DNA of 64,000 bases from Streptomyces cadmiisoli (GTDB lineage: Bacteria > Actinomycetota > Actinomycetes > Streptomycetales > Streptomycetaceae): positions 7,564,001 through 7,628,000 of the forward strand of contig NZ_CP030073.1 of assembly GCF_003261055.1 (NCBI RefSeq), written 5' to 3'. Made by a program: the position numbers and the translations under genes. A model generated the notes under the pieces. It searched no databases, was not told the DNA's origin, and saw nothing but the letters and a program-made list of their open reading frames with translations. Position 1 is the first letter of the stretch; every line of letters starts with the position of its first letter. Positions 42,540 to 51,410 of this stretch are shown in pieces.

Positions 42540-43256
42540 ATGGCTTTCCCACTCACCGTGTCCGATGAGGTGGCCGCACTCGCGCCGGGCTTCACCCACG
42601 TCGCCGTCGAAGCGCACGGACTCGTCAACGGGCCGAGCACCGGGGCGAGCGCGGCACTCCTGGACGACGCGGCCCGCCGGCTCGCCGTTCGTCTCGACGG
42701 ACGCGCCCCGCACGAGGACCCGCACCTGGCCGCCTGGCGGGAGACCTACACGGCGTTCGGGGCCAAGCCGTCCCGCACCCGCAACTCCGCGGAGGCGCTG
42801 GCCAGGAGGGCCCTCACCGGCGCCGGACTGCCCCGGATCAACGTACTCGTGGACCTGTACAACGCCGTCAGCGTCGCCCACCTCGTCCCGGTCGGCGGCG
42901 AGGACATCGACCGGATCGCCGGCTCGATGCGCCTGGTGCGGGCCACGGGCGACGAGGACTTCGTCACGGTCGACGGCGGACAGGAGGTCGTCGAGCACCC
43001 CGAACCCGGCGAGGTGATCTGGTGCGACGACGCGGGTGTGACGTGCCGCCGCTGGAACTGGCGGCAGGGTCCGCGCACCAGGCTCACCGAGGAGACCGTC
43101 TCCGGGATCTTCCTGCTGGAGAGCCTGGCACCGATGCCGGTCGCCGAACTGGTGAGCGCGGCCGGTGAACTCGCCGAGCTGCTGGAGAAGTTCAGCCCCG
43201 GCGCCCGTATCGCCGTGCACCCGCCCGCCCCGGCACGGACCCCGCCGCCGCGGTGA
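42540..43256 (+). CDS. Stand-alone B3/B4 (PheRS-beta-like) domain protein
   Basis: This is a protein of about 238 residues, ATG at 42540. The central part, ETYTAFGAKPSRTRNSAEAL, GLPRINVLVDLYNAVSVAHL, PVGGEDIDRIAGSMRLVRAT and EPGEVIWCDDAGVTCRRWNW, is the B3/B4 domain of phenylalanyl-tRNA synthetase beta chains, here free-standing. Free-standing versions are thought to edit mis-charged tRNA or non-protein amino acids. It is monocistronic. It lies after the operon that ends at 42316. Confidence 0.85.
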   Translation: MAFPLTVSDEVAALAPGFTHVAVEAHGLVNGPSTGASAALLDDAARRLAVRLDGRAPHEDPHLAAWRETYTAFGAKPSRTRNSAEALARRALTGAGLPRINVLVDLYNAVSVAHLVPVGGEDIDRIAGSMRLVRATGDEDFVTVDGGQEVVEHPEPGEVIWCDDAGVTCRRWNWRQGPRTRLTEETVSGIFLLESLAPMPVAELVSAAGELAELLEKFSPGARIAVHPPAPARTPPPR

Positions 43257-43283
43257 TCCGCCCGCCTCGCTAGTCTCCCCGCC

Positions 43284-44504
43284 ATGCGAAACGGGGGAAC
43301 GACGCAGGAGGAAGGTGCCGACGACCGGCCGGGGGCCGAGGGCGGCACGGGCCGGTCGACCGCCGACGGCCCCTCCCGGTCGAGGAGGCGGCGGCTGCTG
43401 ACCTCGGCGGTGGCGGTGGCGCTGCTGGCCGTGGGCGCGGCGGTGCCGCTGGTCCTCGCGGACTCCGGGGACCGGCCGCCCTGCCGGGAGATCCCCGCCT
43501 CGACCCGCGCGCTGGCCGACGACCCGGCTGCCGCCACCCGCGCCCTCGACCCCGGTGACGACATGTCCCGCTACGAGGCCGTGCGCACCCTGCTGCGGCA
43601 CGAGCACCCGTGCGGCGACGGCGCCGAGGTGCTCGGCCGGGTGGTGGAGGCGGCGACCGTGGCGGCGGCCCCCGGGACCCCGCACCGCACGGCCCAGGCG
43701 CGGGGCGCCTTCGCGGTCACCGCCGCCCTCGACGGTGTCGACCTGCCCGACGCGATGGCCCCCTCCGTGGCCCGCATGCTCGCCGACTACGTGGTGGACG
43801 AGGCCCGTTACCTGACGTCCGACAGCGACTCCGCGGGCCCGGCGGTCGCCCCCGGCACCATCGAACCCGATCAGCACGGCTGGACCGAGTACGGCCGGTT
43901 CCTCGCCCCCGGTGAGGCGCACACGGACTTCCAGTACCGGGACCCCCTCTCCGGAGCCGAGGCCGACCCGGGGGACCTGATCGGTGAACTGGTCAAGAGT
44001 CCGGAGGCGTTCGCGATCCTCTACGACGCCGAGCGCGCGTACTTCGCGCACTACCTGGAACGGCTCACCGACGAGGGCGCCGATCCCGACTTCCGCGCCG
44101 TCCGACGGGCCGACGACGTGTACACGAGCACCGGGACCACCTGGCCGGACAACGACCTGGAGGACATCGCCGAACGGGTCGGCGCCCTCATGAAGCACCG
44201 GGCGCAGCACACCCGGGACGGCGCGATCGCCGACCTCGGCGCCTTCGACACGGCCGTACGCCGCCACACCCGCGGGGCCCATCGCCCCGCCGCCCGCCAG
44301 GTGACGACCCGCCCGCCCATGGGCGACATCGCCGAACGGGCGGTTTCCGGGCCCGTCCGCGGGGATCTGACGGACGGACGGCACCAGCTGCTGACCGTGC
44401 TGGACGACTGGGCGCAGGCGCGCGGCGTGCCGGAGCGGCGGACGAGCGCCATGCGACAGCTGATCGACGACGCCTACGTCAGGGGACTGTGGATGGTGGT
44501 CTGA
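43284..44504 (+). CDS. Membrane-anchored hypothetical protein
   Basis: This is a 406-residue protein, ATG at 43284. A disordered cytosolic N terminus (about 40 residues) precedes one transmembrane helix (SAVAVALLAVGAAVPLVLA) and a large extracytoplasmic domain. That domain has conserved-looking blocks YEAVRTLLRHEHPCGDGAEV, EYGRFLAPGEAHTDFQYRDP and DIAERVGALMKHRAQHTRDG and is rich in Asp/Arg helices. I do not recognise the family. A TAGTCT box about 10 bp upstream could give a leaderless transcript. It converges on the next gene with a 10-bp gap. Confidence 0.55.
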   Translation: MRNGGTTQEEGADDRPGAEGGTGRSTADGPSRSRRRRLLTSAVAVALLAVGAAVPLVLADSGDRPPCREIPASTRALADDPAAATRALDPGDDMSRYEAVRTLLRHEHPCGDGAEVLGRVVEAATVAAAPGTPHRTAQARGAFAVTAALDGVDLPDAMAPSVARMLADYVVDEARYLTSDSDSAGPAVAPGTIEPDQHGWTEYGRFLAPGEAHTDFQYRDPLSGAEADPGDLIGELVKSPEAFAILYDAERAYFAHYLERLTDEGADPDFRAVRRADDVYTSTGTTWPDNDLEDIAERVGALMKHRAQHTRDGAIADLGAFDTAVRRHTRGAHRPAARQVTTRPPMGDIAERAVSGPVRGDLTDGRHQLLTVLDDWAQARGVPERRTSAMRQLIDDAYVRGLWMVV

Positions 44505-44514
44505 GCGGGCGTGG

Positions 44515-45534
44515 TCAGCCTGTCATCCGCAGGTCGGAGCAGTCCCGCCGCCGGACCTGGTCCTCGGCGAACGCCTTCAGCAGCGCCCGCTGCTCCGCCC
44601 GCCCCACTCCCGGGATCTCGTCGGCGCCCAGGGCGAAGTTCGCGGCCTCACCGGCACACTTCGCCGTCGCGGTCAGGGAACGCTTTCGCCCGTTGTCGTC
44701 GTGGGTGAGGCGGTTGCTCCAGTCGCCGTACCAGGCGGCCAGCGTGACCCGGCCCGCGTCCTCGTCCTCGGCGGAGCCCTGGCTGAACAGCTCACAACGG
44801 CCCGTGGGCGCCGCGTCGTTCGTCCCGTCGGCCAGCCGCCACTGCTGAGGACGGGGCAGCCCCGCCCGTGCCGCCCACCCGCAGCCCGTGCCGCCGGCGC
44901 CGGTCAGCGGCACCGTCTCGGGGTCGTCCGTGGGGGCCTGGGGCCCGGCGTCGACCTCGGGTGCGGTGAGCTTTTCGGCTCCGCAGCCGAGCCGGTCGGA
45001 GGCGCTGTTGACGACCGCCACCGCGGTCTCGTACACCGCCGGGTGCCCCCACAGGGCGTCCCGTCCGAACGAGGTGCGCACCAGCATCCTGCGCGGCCGG
45101 CCGTCGTCGTCCTCGCCCAGCTCGGGGCAGGGCACCACGAACTGGAGGGCACCGAAGCCGTCGACGAAACCGGGCAGCCCCTCCGGCAGGGCGGCCTGGG
45201 GAGCGAACCCCTCCTCCCGGAAGGTGCTCAGGAACTCCCGGTCCTGCTGGTCCCGCCGCGTGTACGCCTCCGCGCGCAGCAGCATCTCGTGGTCCACGTC
45301 GTCACCCTCGAAGGTCACCACGCACCCGTACTCGCCGAGCTTTTCGTGGGTCACCGATTCGGCCTCGGTGAAGTGGGAGCCGTTCCGCGCGAGTTGCCGC
45401 ACCGCGTCGCCGGGCAGCGCGCCGTCGCAGGCGCCGCGCACCAGGACCCAGTCCCGGACGTACGGCTCGGCGATCCAGCCGGCCACACCCAGCACCAACG
45501 CGGCCGTCACCGACCATGTGATCCAGCGCCGCAT
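44515..45534 (-). CDS. Membrane-anchored, cysteine-containing hypothetical protein
   Basis: This 339-residue protein has an N-terminal anchor (WITWSVTAALVLGVAGWIA). The extracytoplasmic part has about nine cysteines, including GACDGALPGDAVRQLARNGS, EYGCVVTFEGDD, FVVPCPELGED, RLGCGAEKL, GTGCGWAARAGLPRPQQWRL, GRCELFSQGS and ATAKCAGEAA, so disulfides are likely. I know of similar secreted hypotheticals in Streptomyces (often with the phrase CGW near the second half) but not a role. It converges on the 406-residue gene. Confidence 0.55.
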   Translation of the reverse strand: MRRWITWSVTAALVLGVAGWIAEPYVRDWVLVRGACDGALPGDAVRQLARNGSHFTEAESVTHEKLGEYGCVVTFEGDDVDHEMLLRAEAYTRRDQQDREFLSTFREEGFAPQAALPEGLPGFVDGFGALQFVVPCPELGEDDDGRPRRMLVRTSFGRDALWGHPAVYETAVAVVNSASDRLGCGAEKLTAPEVDAGPQAPTDDPETVPLTGAGGTGCGWAARAGLPRPQQWRLADGTNDAAPTGRCELFSQGSAEDEDAGRVTLAAWYGDWSNRLTHDDNGRKRSLTATAKCAGEAANFALGADEIPGVGRAEQRALLKAFAEDQVRRRDCSDLRMTG

Positions 45535-45661
45535 CGATCCGCCCCCGTAGCGCAGTCAGCAGACAACAGCCGGGCCGGGGACGCGCAGCCGTGCCGGTCC
45601 CGGCTCTCCGGTTTCCGCCGGGGACCCTATCGGCCGCGCCGCGCCACGATGCGAGGGGGTG

Positions 45662-46390
45662 TCACCGCGCTTCGGCCTTGCGCACCTCGTCCGGGGTGGG
45701 TGCCGAGCCGCCGAGATGGGCCGGGAGCCACCAGGAGTCCTCCGCACCGCGGGGCCGTCCGGGGTAGGCGCGCTGCGCCGCCTCCAGCAGCTCGTGGACG
45801 CGCCCGCGCAGCCGGCGGGTGATGGCACCCGCGTACTGGTCGCCGGGCGCCTCGACCGGCTCGCCGACCCGGATGGTGACCGGCAGGTGGCTGCGGCGGA
45901 AGTTGCGCGGGTGCCCCTTGGTCCACAGCCGCTGCGTGCCCCACACGGCCATCGGGATCAGCGGGACGCCCGCCTCCTGAGCCATGCGCGCGGCGCCGGA
46001 CTTGAAGCTCTTCAGCGTGAACGACTGGGAGATCGTGGCCTCGGGGAAGACTCCGACGATCTCGCCGGAGCGCAGCGAGTCCAGGGCGTGCGCGTAGGCC
46101 GTCTCGCCGCGCTTGCGGTCGACCGGGATGTGCTTCATGCCGCGCATCAGCGGACCGGAGACCTTGTGCCGGAAGACGGACTCCTTCGCCATGAAGCGCA
46201 CCAGGCGCTTCTGCGGGAGAGCCGCCATTCCGTTGAAGATGAAGTCCAGGTAGCTGATGTGATTGCTCACCAGCACGGCGCCGCCCGAGCGCGGGATGTT
46301 CTCCGACCCCTTGCAGTCGATCTTGAGGTCCCACGCCTTGAACATGGTGAGTGCGAGTCCGACGACGGGGCGGTAGACGAGTTCTGCCAT
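45662..46390 (-). CDS. 1-acyl-sn-glycerol-3-phosphate acyltransferase (PlsC-like)
   Basis: This is a 242-residue enzyme. The acyltransferase block I, NHISYLDF (HxxxxD), follows GSENIPRSGGAVLVSN; block II has FMAKESVFRHKVSGPLMRG; block III is FPEATIS in GVFPEATISQSFTLKSFKSG; block IV is VPLIPMAVWG. It transfers an acyl chain to lysophosphatidic acid, making phosphatidic acid at the cytoplasmic membrane face. The catalytic His and Asp are intact. It is the only phospholipid-synthesis gene in the window and is monocistronic. Confidence 0.9.
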   Translation of the reverse strand: MAELVYRPVVGLALTMFKAWDLKIDCKGSENIPRSGGAVLVSNHISYLDFIFNGMAALPQKRLVRFMAKESVFRHKVSGPLMRGMKHIPVDRKRGETAYAHALDSLRSGEIVGVFPEATISQSFTLKSFKSGAARMAQEAGVPLIPMAVWGTQRLWTKGHPRNFRRSHLPVTIRVGEPVEAPGDQYAGAITRRLRGRVHELLEAAQRAYPGRPRGAEDSWWLPAHLGGSAPTPDEVRKAEAR

Positions 46391-46577
46391 GGGCGGAGTC
46401 TGACCCTTCCTGCTCGGCCTGGGAAGGGACTCCCGGCGGAAAAGCTACGTAGCCGTAGGTTTACGGCATCTCGCAGATCGTGCCCCAAGAACGTGCGAGG
46501 AGCCAGCCCCGGTGCCCGCCCGGCGCGAGATCCTCGTCACGTCGGCCCCTGAATCACCTCGTGCTTTTAACAGTTCA

Positions 46578-46994
46578 TTACTTCACGCGTACCACCATTC
46601 GCTGGGCGAGCAGGTACATCTCGCAGCCCAGGCAGAACCCGAATGCAGCATTGAGAAACGCGGCACCGAGCGCGAGGCCGGTCGCCGCGAGCCCGAGCCA
46701 TTCGGGGCCCAGTGTGAACCCGACCAGCCCGACACCCGCGAAGACCAGACCCACCGCCTGCGCGAACCGCGGCGGTTCGGGCGACTCGAACTCCGTCGGC
46801 GGCCCGATCCGGGGCCGCACGAACCTGCGGAACACCCAGCCGTACGGCGAACGGCCCACGCCGCCCGCGGTGCCGAGCGCGAATGCGACGGTCTGCCAGG
46901 CGAGCAGCCAGGCGCTCCCGGTGGTCAGCGCGACCGCCAGGACGACGGTCGTCACGGCCGCCCCGAAGCGCGGCCCCCTCACATCGATGTCCAT
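46578..46994 (-). CDS. DUF4395 membrane protein
   Basis: This is a 138-residue protein, ATG at 46994 (MDIDVRGPRFGAAVTTVVLA). It has four hydrophobic helices in two pairs, with FRRFVRPRIGPPTEFESPEP and the conserved ending LNAAFGFCLGCEMYLLAQRM containing a CLGC pair. That CxxC pair fits a role in thiol chemistry with the divergent thioredoxin gene 75 bp away, a DUF4395/thioredoxin association I recall in actinobacteria. It acts in the cell membrane. Its partner and role remain inferred. Confidence 0.85.
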   Translation of the reverse strand: MDIDVRGPRFGAAVTTVVLAVALTTGSAWLLAWQTVAFALGTAGGVGRSPYGWVFRRFVRPRIGPPTEFESPEPPRFAQAVGLVFAGVGLVGFTLGPEWLGLAATGLALGAAFLNAAFGFCLGCEMYLLAQRMVVRVK

Positions 46995-47069
46995 GAATCC
47001 AGCATTCCGCAGCGGGATCGCCCACGGCAGGCGGGAATCTTTGCGGTCTCGTGAACGCTTCACCCGGCG

Positions 47070-47492
47070 ATGACAGGACTGACGGGACTCGTGGTGTGTC
47101 TGGCGGTGCTCGCGGCGACGAGCGTGTTCGGAGGACTGCACCGCCGGCGAAGTGGGAGAGTGCGGGTGCGCGGACGTGACGAGGGGAAGCGGCTCGGCGC
47201 GGCCGAGCTGGGCGCGGAACTCGGCGAGCGTGCCACGCTGGTGCAGTTCTCGAGCGCTTTCTGCGCGCCCTGCCGGGCGACCCGGCGGGTCCTCGGCGAG
47301 GTGGCCGGCGTGGTCCCCGGGGTCACGCACATCGAGATCGACGCCGAGGCCCATCTGGACCTCGTGCGCGCACTCGACATCCTCAAGACACCGACCGTGC
47401 TGGTGCTGGACGCCGACGGCCGGGTCGTGCGACGGGCCGCCGGGCTGCCGCGCAAGGCCGACGTCATCGCCGCCCTGGGGGAGGCGGTCTGA
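47070..47492 (+). CDS. Membrane-anchored thioredoxin-like protein
   Basis: This 140-residue protein opens with a hydrophobic N terminus (LTGLVVCLAVLAATSVFGGL) that anchors it. The thioredoxin domain follows: ATLVQFSSAFCAPCRATRRV with active-site Cys65 and Cys68 (CAPC), then HIEIDAEAHLDLVRALDILK and cis-Pro TPTVLVLDADGRVVRR. It is a thiol-disulfide reductase or oxidase at the membrane, with the cis-Pro in place. It is divergent from DUF4395, which has a membrane CxxC that could pass electrons to it. Confidence 0.85.
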   Translation: MTGLTGLVVCLAVLAATSVFGGLHRRRSGRVRVRGRDEGKRLGAAELGAELGERATLVQFSSAFCAPCRATRRVLGEVAGVVPGVTHIEIDAEAHLDLVRALDILKTPTVLVLDADGRVVRRAAGLPRKADVIAALGEAV

Positions 47493-47726
47493 GTGGCGAC
47501 GCCCGGTCGGCGGGCCTTCGGATCCCGGAACGAACTTGACTGCGCGCAACACCTATCGTCAACCTGACCGTATGCCTTCGGAACTCCTTCTCTTCGGGCG
47601 GGCCCATGTCGACCTGGCCCGCACCGCGAGCGCGTGCTGTCCGGGTCGTTGAACAACCCCGGACCTCTCCCCGCGCACGGCTCCGCCGCCGCGGGGGACC
47701 GCCCCCTCTCGCAGAAGGCCGACTCC

Positions 47727-48236
47727 ATGACGGCAACGCCCCACCTCGACACCCCGCGCGCCGCCTCCCCCGATCTGCTCCGCGCGGTCTTCCGGCGGCA
47801 CGCGGCCGGGGTCGTGGTGATCACCGCCCCGGGCGACGCGGGTCCGGTCGGCTTCACCGCCACCTCGCTCACCTCGGTCTCCGCCGAGCCGCCGATGCTG
47901 TCCTTCGTGATCGGTACGGGTTCGTCCAGCTGGCCCGCGGTCTCGCGGGCCGGCCACGTCGGGGTGCACATACTCGGTGAACACCAGCAGGAGTTGGCCG
48001 CCACCTTCGCGCGCAGCGGCGCCGACCGGTTCGGCGCACCCACGGCCTGGCGCGAGGGCCCGCAGGGCGTCCCCGTGCTCGACGGCGTACTGGCCTGGCT
48101 GGTGTGCCGGGTGCACGCGCGGGTGCCGGCGGGCGATCATCACATCGTGGTCGCGGAGATCGCCCTGGGCGCCCCGTCGCGTTCGGGCCGCCCGCTCGTC
48201 TACCACCAAGGGCGCTTCACGGCTCTGCGGGATTGA
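47727..48236 (+). CDS. Flavin reductase-like (FMN-binding split-barrel) protein
   Basis: This is a protein of about 169 residues. I chose the ATG at 47727 (MTATPHLDTPRAASPDLLRA), which matches the family start; upstream codons to 47634 do not. Flavin-reductase segments follow: FRRHAAGVVVITAPGDAGPV, GFTATSLTSVSAEPPMLSFV, VGVHILGEHQQELAATFA, ending VYHQGRFTAL. It provides reduced FMN to a monooxygenase or acts on a small molecule. It has no partner oxygenase in the window. It precedes the etf genes by about 220 bp. Confidence 0.85.
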   Translation: MTATPHLDTPRAASPDLLRAVFRRHAAGVVVITAPGDAGPVGFTATSLTSVSAEPPMLSFVIGTGSSSWPAVSRAGHVGVHILGEHQQELAATFARSGADRFGAPTAWREGPQGVPVLDGVLAWLVCRVHARVPAGDHHIVVAEIALGAPSRSGRPLVYHQGRFTALRD

Positions 48237-48403
48237 GCACAGGCCCACCGGCCTGCGAAGCCGTCGAGTTCCGGTTACGCTGCGTTGCGAAGGTCACAGT
48301 TCAAAGCGCTTGCTTAGCGGGAACGAACTGGGTGTACTGACGAGTAATATTTCGTTCGGAGCGCGGGTCGCCCCGATCGGGACCGGCCGCTTCAGGCGCC
48401 TAT

Positions 48404-48423
48404 GCTGCCTGCAAGCAGGCAGC
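48404..48423. promoter_or_regulatory. Inverted repeat upstream of etfB
   Basis: GCTGCCTGC-AA-GCAGGCAGC is a perfect 9-bp inverted repeat, 31 bp upstream of the etfB start. It could be an operator or a small hairpin in the mRNA leader. Confidence 0.4.
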
Positions 48424-48454
48424 CGAGAAATGACGATGCAGTAGGAGAGCCGGC

Positions 48455-49240
48455 GTGAGCTTGAGGATCGTTGTCACTGTGAAGTACGTGCCCGACGCCA
48501 CTGGCGACCGGCACTTCGCCGATGACCTGACCGTCGACCGTGACGACGTCGACGGTCTGCTCTCCGAGCTGGACGAGTACGCGGTCGAGCAGGCGCTGCG
48601 GATCGCGGAGGACGCCGACGACGCCGAGGTGACGGTGCTGACGGTGGGTCCGGAGGACGCGAAGGACGCGCTGCGCAAGGCGCTGTCGATGGGCGCGGAC
48701 AAGGCGGTCCACGTCGAGGACGACGACCTGCACGGCACCGACGCCATCGGCACCTCGCTGGTGCTGGCCAAGGCCATCGAGAAGGCCGGCTACGACCTGG
48801 TCATCTCCGGTATGGCCTCCACCGACGGCACCATGGGCGTCGTCCCGGCGCTGGTCGCCGAGCGCCTGGGCGTGCCGCAGGTGACGCTGCTGTCCGAGGT
48901 CGCGGTCGACGGCGGCACGGTCAAGGGCCGCCGCGACGGCGACGCCGCCTCCGAGCAGCTCGAGGCGCAGCTCCCGGCCGTCGTCTCCGTCACCGACCAG
49001 TCGGGCGAGGCGCGTTACCCGTCCTTCAAGGGCATCATGGCGGCGAAGAAGAAGCCGGTGGAGTCCTGGGACCTGTCGGACCTGGACATCGAGGCCGAGG
49101 AGGTCGGTCTCGACGGCGCGTTCACCAAGGTCGAGACCGTCACCGAGCGTCCGGCCCGCACGGCCGGCACCATCGTCAAGGACGAGGGCGAGGGCGGCAA
49201 GCAGCTCGCTGAGTTCCTCGCGAGCCAGAAGTTCATCTAA
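48455..49240 (+). CDS. etfB: Electron transfer flavoprotein beta subunit
   Basis: This 261-residue subunit starts at a GTG with TAGGAGAG upstream. ETF-beta features are the opening SLRIVVTVKYVPDATGDRHF, the AMP-binding AVEQALRIAEDADDAEVTVL and GMASTDGTMGVVPALVAERLG, and the recognition-loop PSFKGIMAAKKKPVESW. With the alpha subunit it carries electrons from acyl-CoA dehydrogenases to ETF-quinone oxidoreductase. The alpha gene follows 53 bp later in the same operon. The 218 bp upstream hold a 9-bp inverted repeat. Confidence 0.95.
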   Translation: MSLRIVVTVKYVPDATGDRHFADDLTVDRDDVDGLLSELDEYAVEQALRIAEDADDAEVTVLTVGPEDAKDALRKALSMGADKAVHVEDDDLHGTDAIGTSLVLAKAIEKAGYDLVISGMASTDGTMGVVPALVAERLGVPQVTLLSEVAVDGGTVKGRRDGDAASEQLEAQLPAVVSVTDQSGEARYPSFKGIMAAKKKPVESWDLSDLDIEAEEVGLDGAFTKVETVTERPARTAGTIVKDEGEGGKQLAEFLASQKFI

Positions 49241-49293
49241 GGGCTCGCCCCCGCTGACCGCCCCTCAACTTCGTTACGCAGGAGAGCATTCCC

Positions 49294-50256
49294 ATGGCTG
49301 AAGTCCTCGTCTACGTCGACCACGTGGACGGTGCCGTCCGCAAGCCGACCCTCGAGCTGCTGACCCTGGCCCGCCGCCTCGGCGAGCCGGTCGCCGTCGC
49401 CCTCGGCAACGGCGCCGCCGACACCGCCGCCACGCTCGCCGAGCACGGCGCGGTGAAGGTCCTCACCCACGACGCCGCCGAGTACGCCGACTACCTGGTC
49501 GTGCCGAAGGTGGACGCGCTGCAGGCCGCCCACGAGGCCGTCTCCCCGGCCGCGGTGCTGGTCCCGTCCTCCACCGAGGGCAAGGAGATCGCCGCCCGCC
49601 TGGCGCTGCGCATCGGTTCGGGCATCATCACCGACGCCGTCGACGTGGAGGCCGGTGACGAGGGCCCGGTGGCGACGCAGTCGGTGTTCGCGGCGTCGTT
49701 CACCACGAAGTCCCGGGTCCTCAAGGGCACCCCGGTGATCACGGTCAAGCCGAACAGCGCCGCCGTGGAGGCCGCTCCGGCCGCCGGTGCCGTCGAGGCG
49801 CTGTCCGTGTCCTTCTCGGAGCAGGCGACCGGCACCAAGGTCACGGGCCGCACGCCGCGTGAGTCGACCGGCCGTCCGGAGCTGACGGAGGCCGCGATCG
49901 TGGTCTCCGGCGGCCGTGGTGTGAACGGTGCGGAGAACTTCGGGATCATCGAGGCGCTGGCGGACTCGCTGGGTGCGGCCGTCGGCGCGTCGCGCGCCGC
50001 GGTGGACGCCGGCTGGTACCCGCACACGAACCAGGTGGGCCAGACCGGCAAGTCCGTGTCGCCGCAGCTGTACATCGCGTCCGGCATCTCGGGTGCGATC
50101 CAGCACCGGGCGGGCATGCAGACGTCGAAGACGATCGTGGCCGTGAACAAGGACCCGGAGGCGCCGATCTTCGAGCTGGTCGACTACGGCGTGGTCGGTG
50201 ACCTGTTCGACGTGGTCCCGCAGCTCACCGAGGAGATCAAGTCCCGCAAGGGCTGA
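49294..50256 (+). CDS. etfA: Electron transfer flavoprotein alpha subunit
   Basis: This is a 320-residue subunit. The FAD-binding C-terminal domain is plain: [60 protein letters not shown] and [20 protein letters not shown]. The N-terminal half has the open-sheet ETF domain beginning [20 protein letters not shown]. It binds FAD and docks with the beta subunit. It follows etfB by 53 bp with GGAG before its ATG. A 16-bp bidirectional hairpin ends the operon. Confidence 0.95.
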   Translation: MAEVLVYVDHVDGAVRKPTLELLTLARRLGEPVAVALGNGAADTAATLAEHGAVKVLTHDAAEYADYLVVPKVDALQAAHEAVSPAAVLVPSSTEGKEIAARLALRIGSGIITDAVDVEAGDEGPVATQSVFAASFTTKSRVLKGTPVITVKPNSAAVEAAPAAGAVEALSVSFSEQATGTKVTGRTPRESTGRPELTEAAIVVSGGRGVNGAENFGIIEALADSLGAAVGASRAAVDAGWYPHTNQVGQTGKSVSPQLYIASGISGAIQHRAGMQTSKTIVAVNKDPEAPIFELVDYGVVGDLFDVVPQLTEEIKSRKG

Positions 50257-50273
50257 TCGTCCGCGGACCGCAC

Positions 50274-50308
50274 GAGGCCCCCGTGACCGCACCGGTCACG
50301 GGGGCCTC
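50274..50308. terminator. Bidirectional 16-bp hairpin after etfA
   Basis: GAGGCCCCCGTGACCG and its perfect complement surround a CAC loop between the convergent etfA and endonuclease/phosphatase genes. Confidence 0.85.
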
Positions 50309-50311
50309 GGC

Positions 50312-51217
50312 TCATCCCAGCGTCAGCGACGCCTGAACCGGCAGATGGTCGCTCGGGAACTGCCCGTCGAGCGAGAACGTGTTGATCTCCGCCCGGTGCA
50401 CGGTGACACCCGGCGTGGCCAGGATCCAGTCGATGCGGTCACCGTCCGGTGTCAGCGGCCGGTAACCGTGGAAGGTCGCGTACTGCGGGCCGCGTTCGGC
50501 CGCGGCGTCCCAGGTGTCGACGAGACCGGCCTCCAGCAGCATGTCGTATACCGGGTTGCCGTGGGCCGCGACGTTGAAATCACCGGTCACCAGCAGTGGC
50601 AGCGAGCGATCGAGTCCTGCGATGCGCTGCACCGTCAGGGCGGTGGCACGCTCGCGTGCGTCCTGGCTGCGGTTGTCCAGGTGGGTGTCGAGGACGTAGA
50701 ACTCCCGGCCGGGGTCGCGCAGGTCGCGGAAGCGGACCCAGGTGACCATGCGGATGGAGCCCCCGCCCCAGGTGTTCGACGCGATCACGTCCGGGGTGTC
50801 CGAGAGCCAGAAGTGGTCGTACTCGACCGGCGCGAGACGGCGGGTGTCGTGCAGGATCGCCATGAACTCGTCGCGGCTGCCGCCGGCCCGGCCGGTGCCG
50901 ATCCAGTCGTAGTGCGGCCCGAGGTCGGACTCGATGTCCCGCAGCTGCTGGTACAGGCCCTCCTGAGTGCCGATGACGTGGGGCCGCTCGCGACGGAGCA
51001 GTTCGCGCATCACCGGTCTGCGCACCGCCCAGCTGTTCGGCTCGGTGGCACTCGCGAAACGCAGGTTGAAGGACATGGTCCGCAGACGCAGGTCGGGGGG
51101 CTCCTCGGCGGAGGCGGCCGACGGCGACAGTGCTGTACTGGAGAGGGGCAGGGCGACCGCTGCGGCGAACGCGGTCTTCAGGCCCAGACGGCGCGTGACT
51201 CGGCTGTGGTTCGGCAC
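50312..51217 (-). CDS. Secreted endonuclease/exonuclease/phosphatase-fold protein
   Basis: This is a protein of about 301 residues. I chose the GTG at 51217 behind AAGGAG. The signal region (SRVTRRLGLKTAFAAAVAL to SPSAASAEE) has an RR pair and may be Tat or Sec. EEP segments are LRLRTMSFNLRFASA (Asn), ERPHVIGTQEG (Glu), FYVLDTHLDNRSQDARER, LLVTGDFNV (Asp, Asn) and DGQFPSDHLPVQASL (SDH). The catalytic residues are intact, so it cleaves DNA/RNA or sugar- or lipid-phosphates outside the cell. The GTG frame rather than the 51340 start avoids a poorly matching N terminus. Confidence 0.85.
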   Translation of the reverse strand: MPNHSRVTRRLGLKTAFAAAVALPLSSTALSPSAASAEEPPDLRLRTMSFNLRFASATEPNSWAVRRPVMRELLRRERPHVIGTQEGLYQQLRDIESDLGPHYDWIGTGRAGGSRDEFMAILHDTRRLAPVEYDHFWLSDTPDVIASNTWGGGSIRMVTWVRFRDLRDPGREFYVLDTHLDNRSQDARERATALTVQRIAGLDRSLPLLVTGDFNVAAHGNPVYDMLLEAGLVDTWDAAAERGPQYATFHGYRPLTPDGDRIDWILATPGVTVHRAEINTFSLDGQFPSDHLPVQASLTLG

Positions 51218-51362
51218 AGGGGCTCCTTCTACGGGGGCTGCCGGACGAGTCGTGCATCCGAAGTGTTGTACCGCTTCATGAGATGGGCGTGAACATGCCG
51301 AAAGGTCGGGGTGGCCTCGCCGGGACGGGGTGTTGACCATCCGGAAGGTCCACGGATAGCGT

Positions 51363-51383
51363 CATTCAACAGATTGTTGAATG
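51363..51383. promoter_or_regulatory. 9-bp perfect inverted repeat upstream of DUF6986 gene
   Basis: CATTCAACA-GAT-TGTTGAATG is a perfect inverted repeat 27 bp upstream of the chosen ATG at 51411. Its ATTCAACA/TGTTGAAT arms look like sites of IclR/GntR-type regulators. It is probably an operator for this gene. Confidence 0.6.
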
Positions 51384-51410
51384 CTTGAGGCGGAAAACGG
51401 GAGGTCCGGG

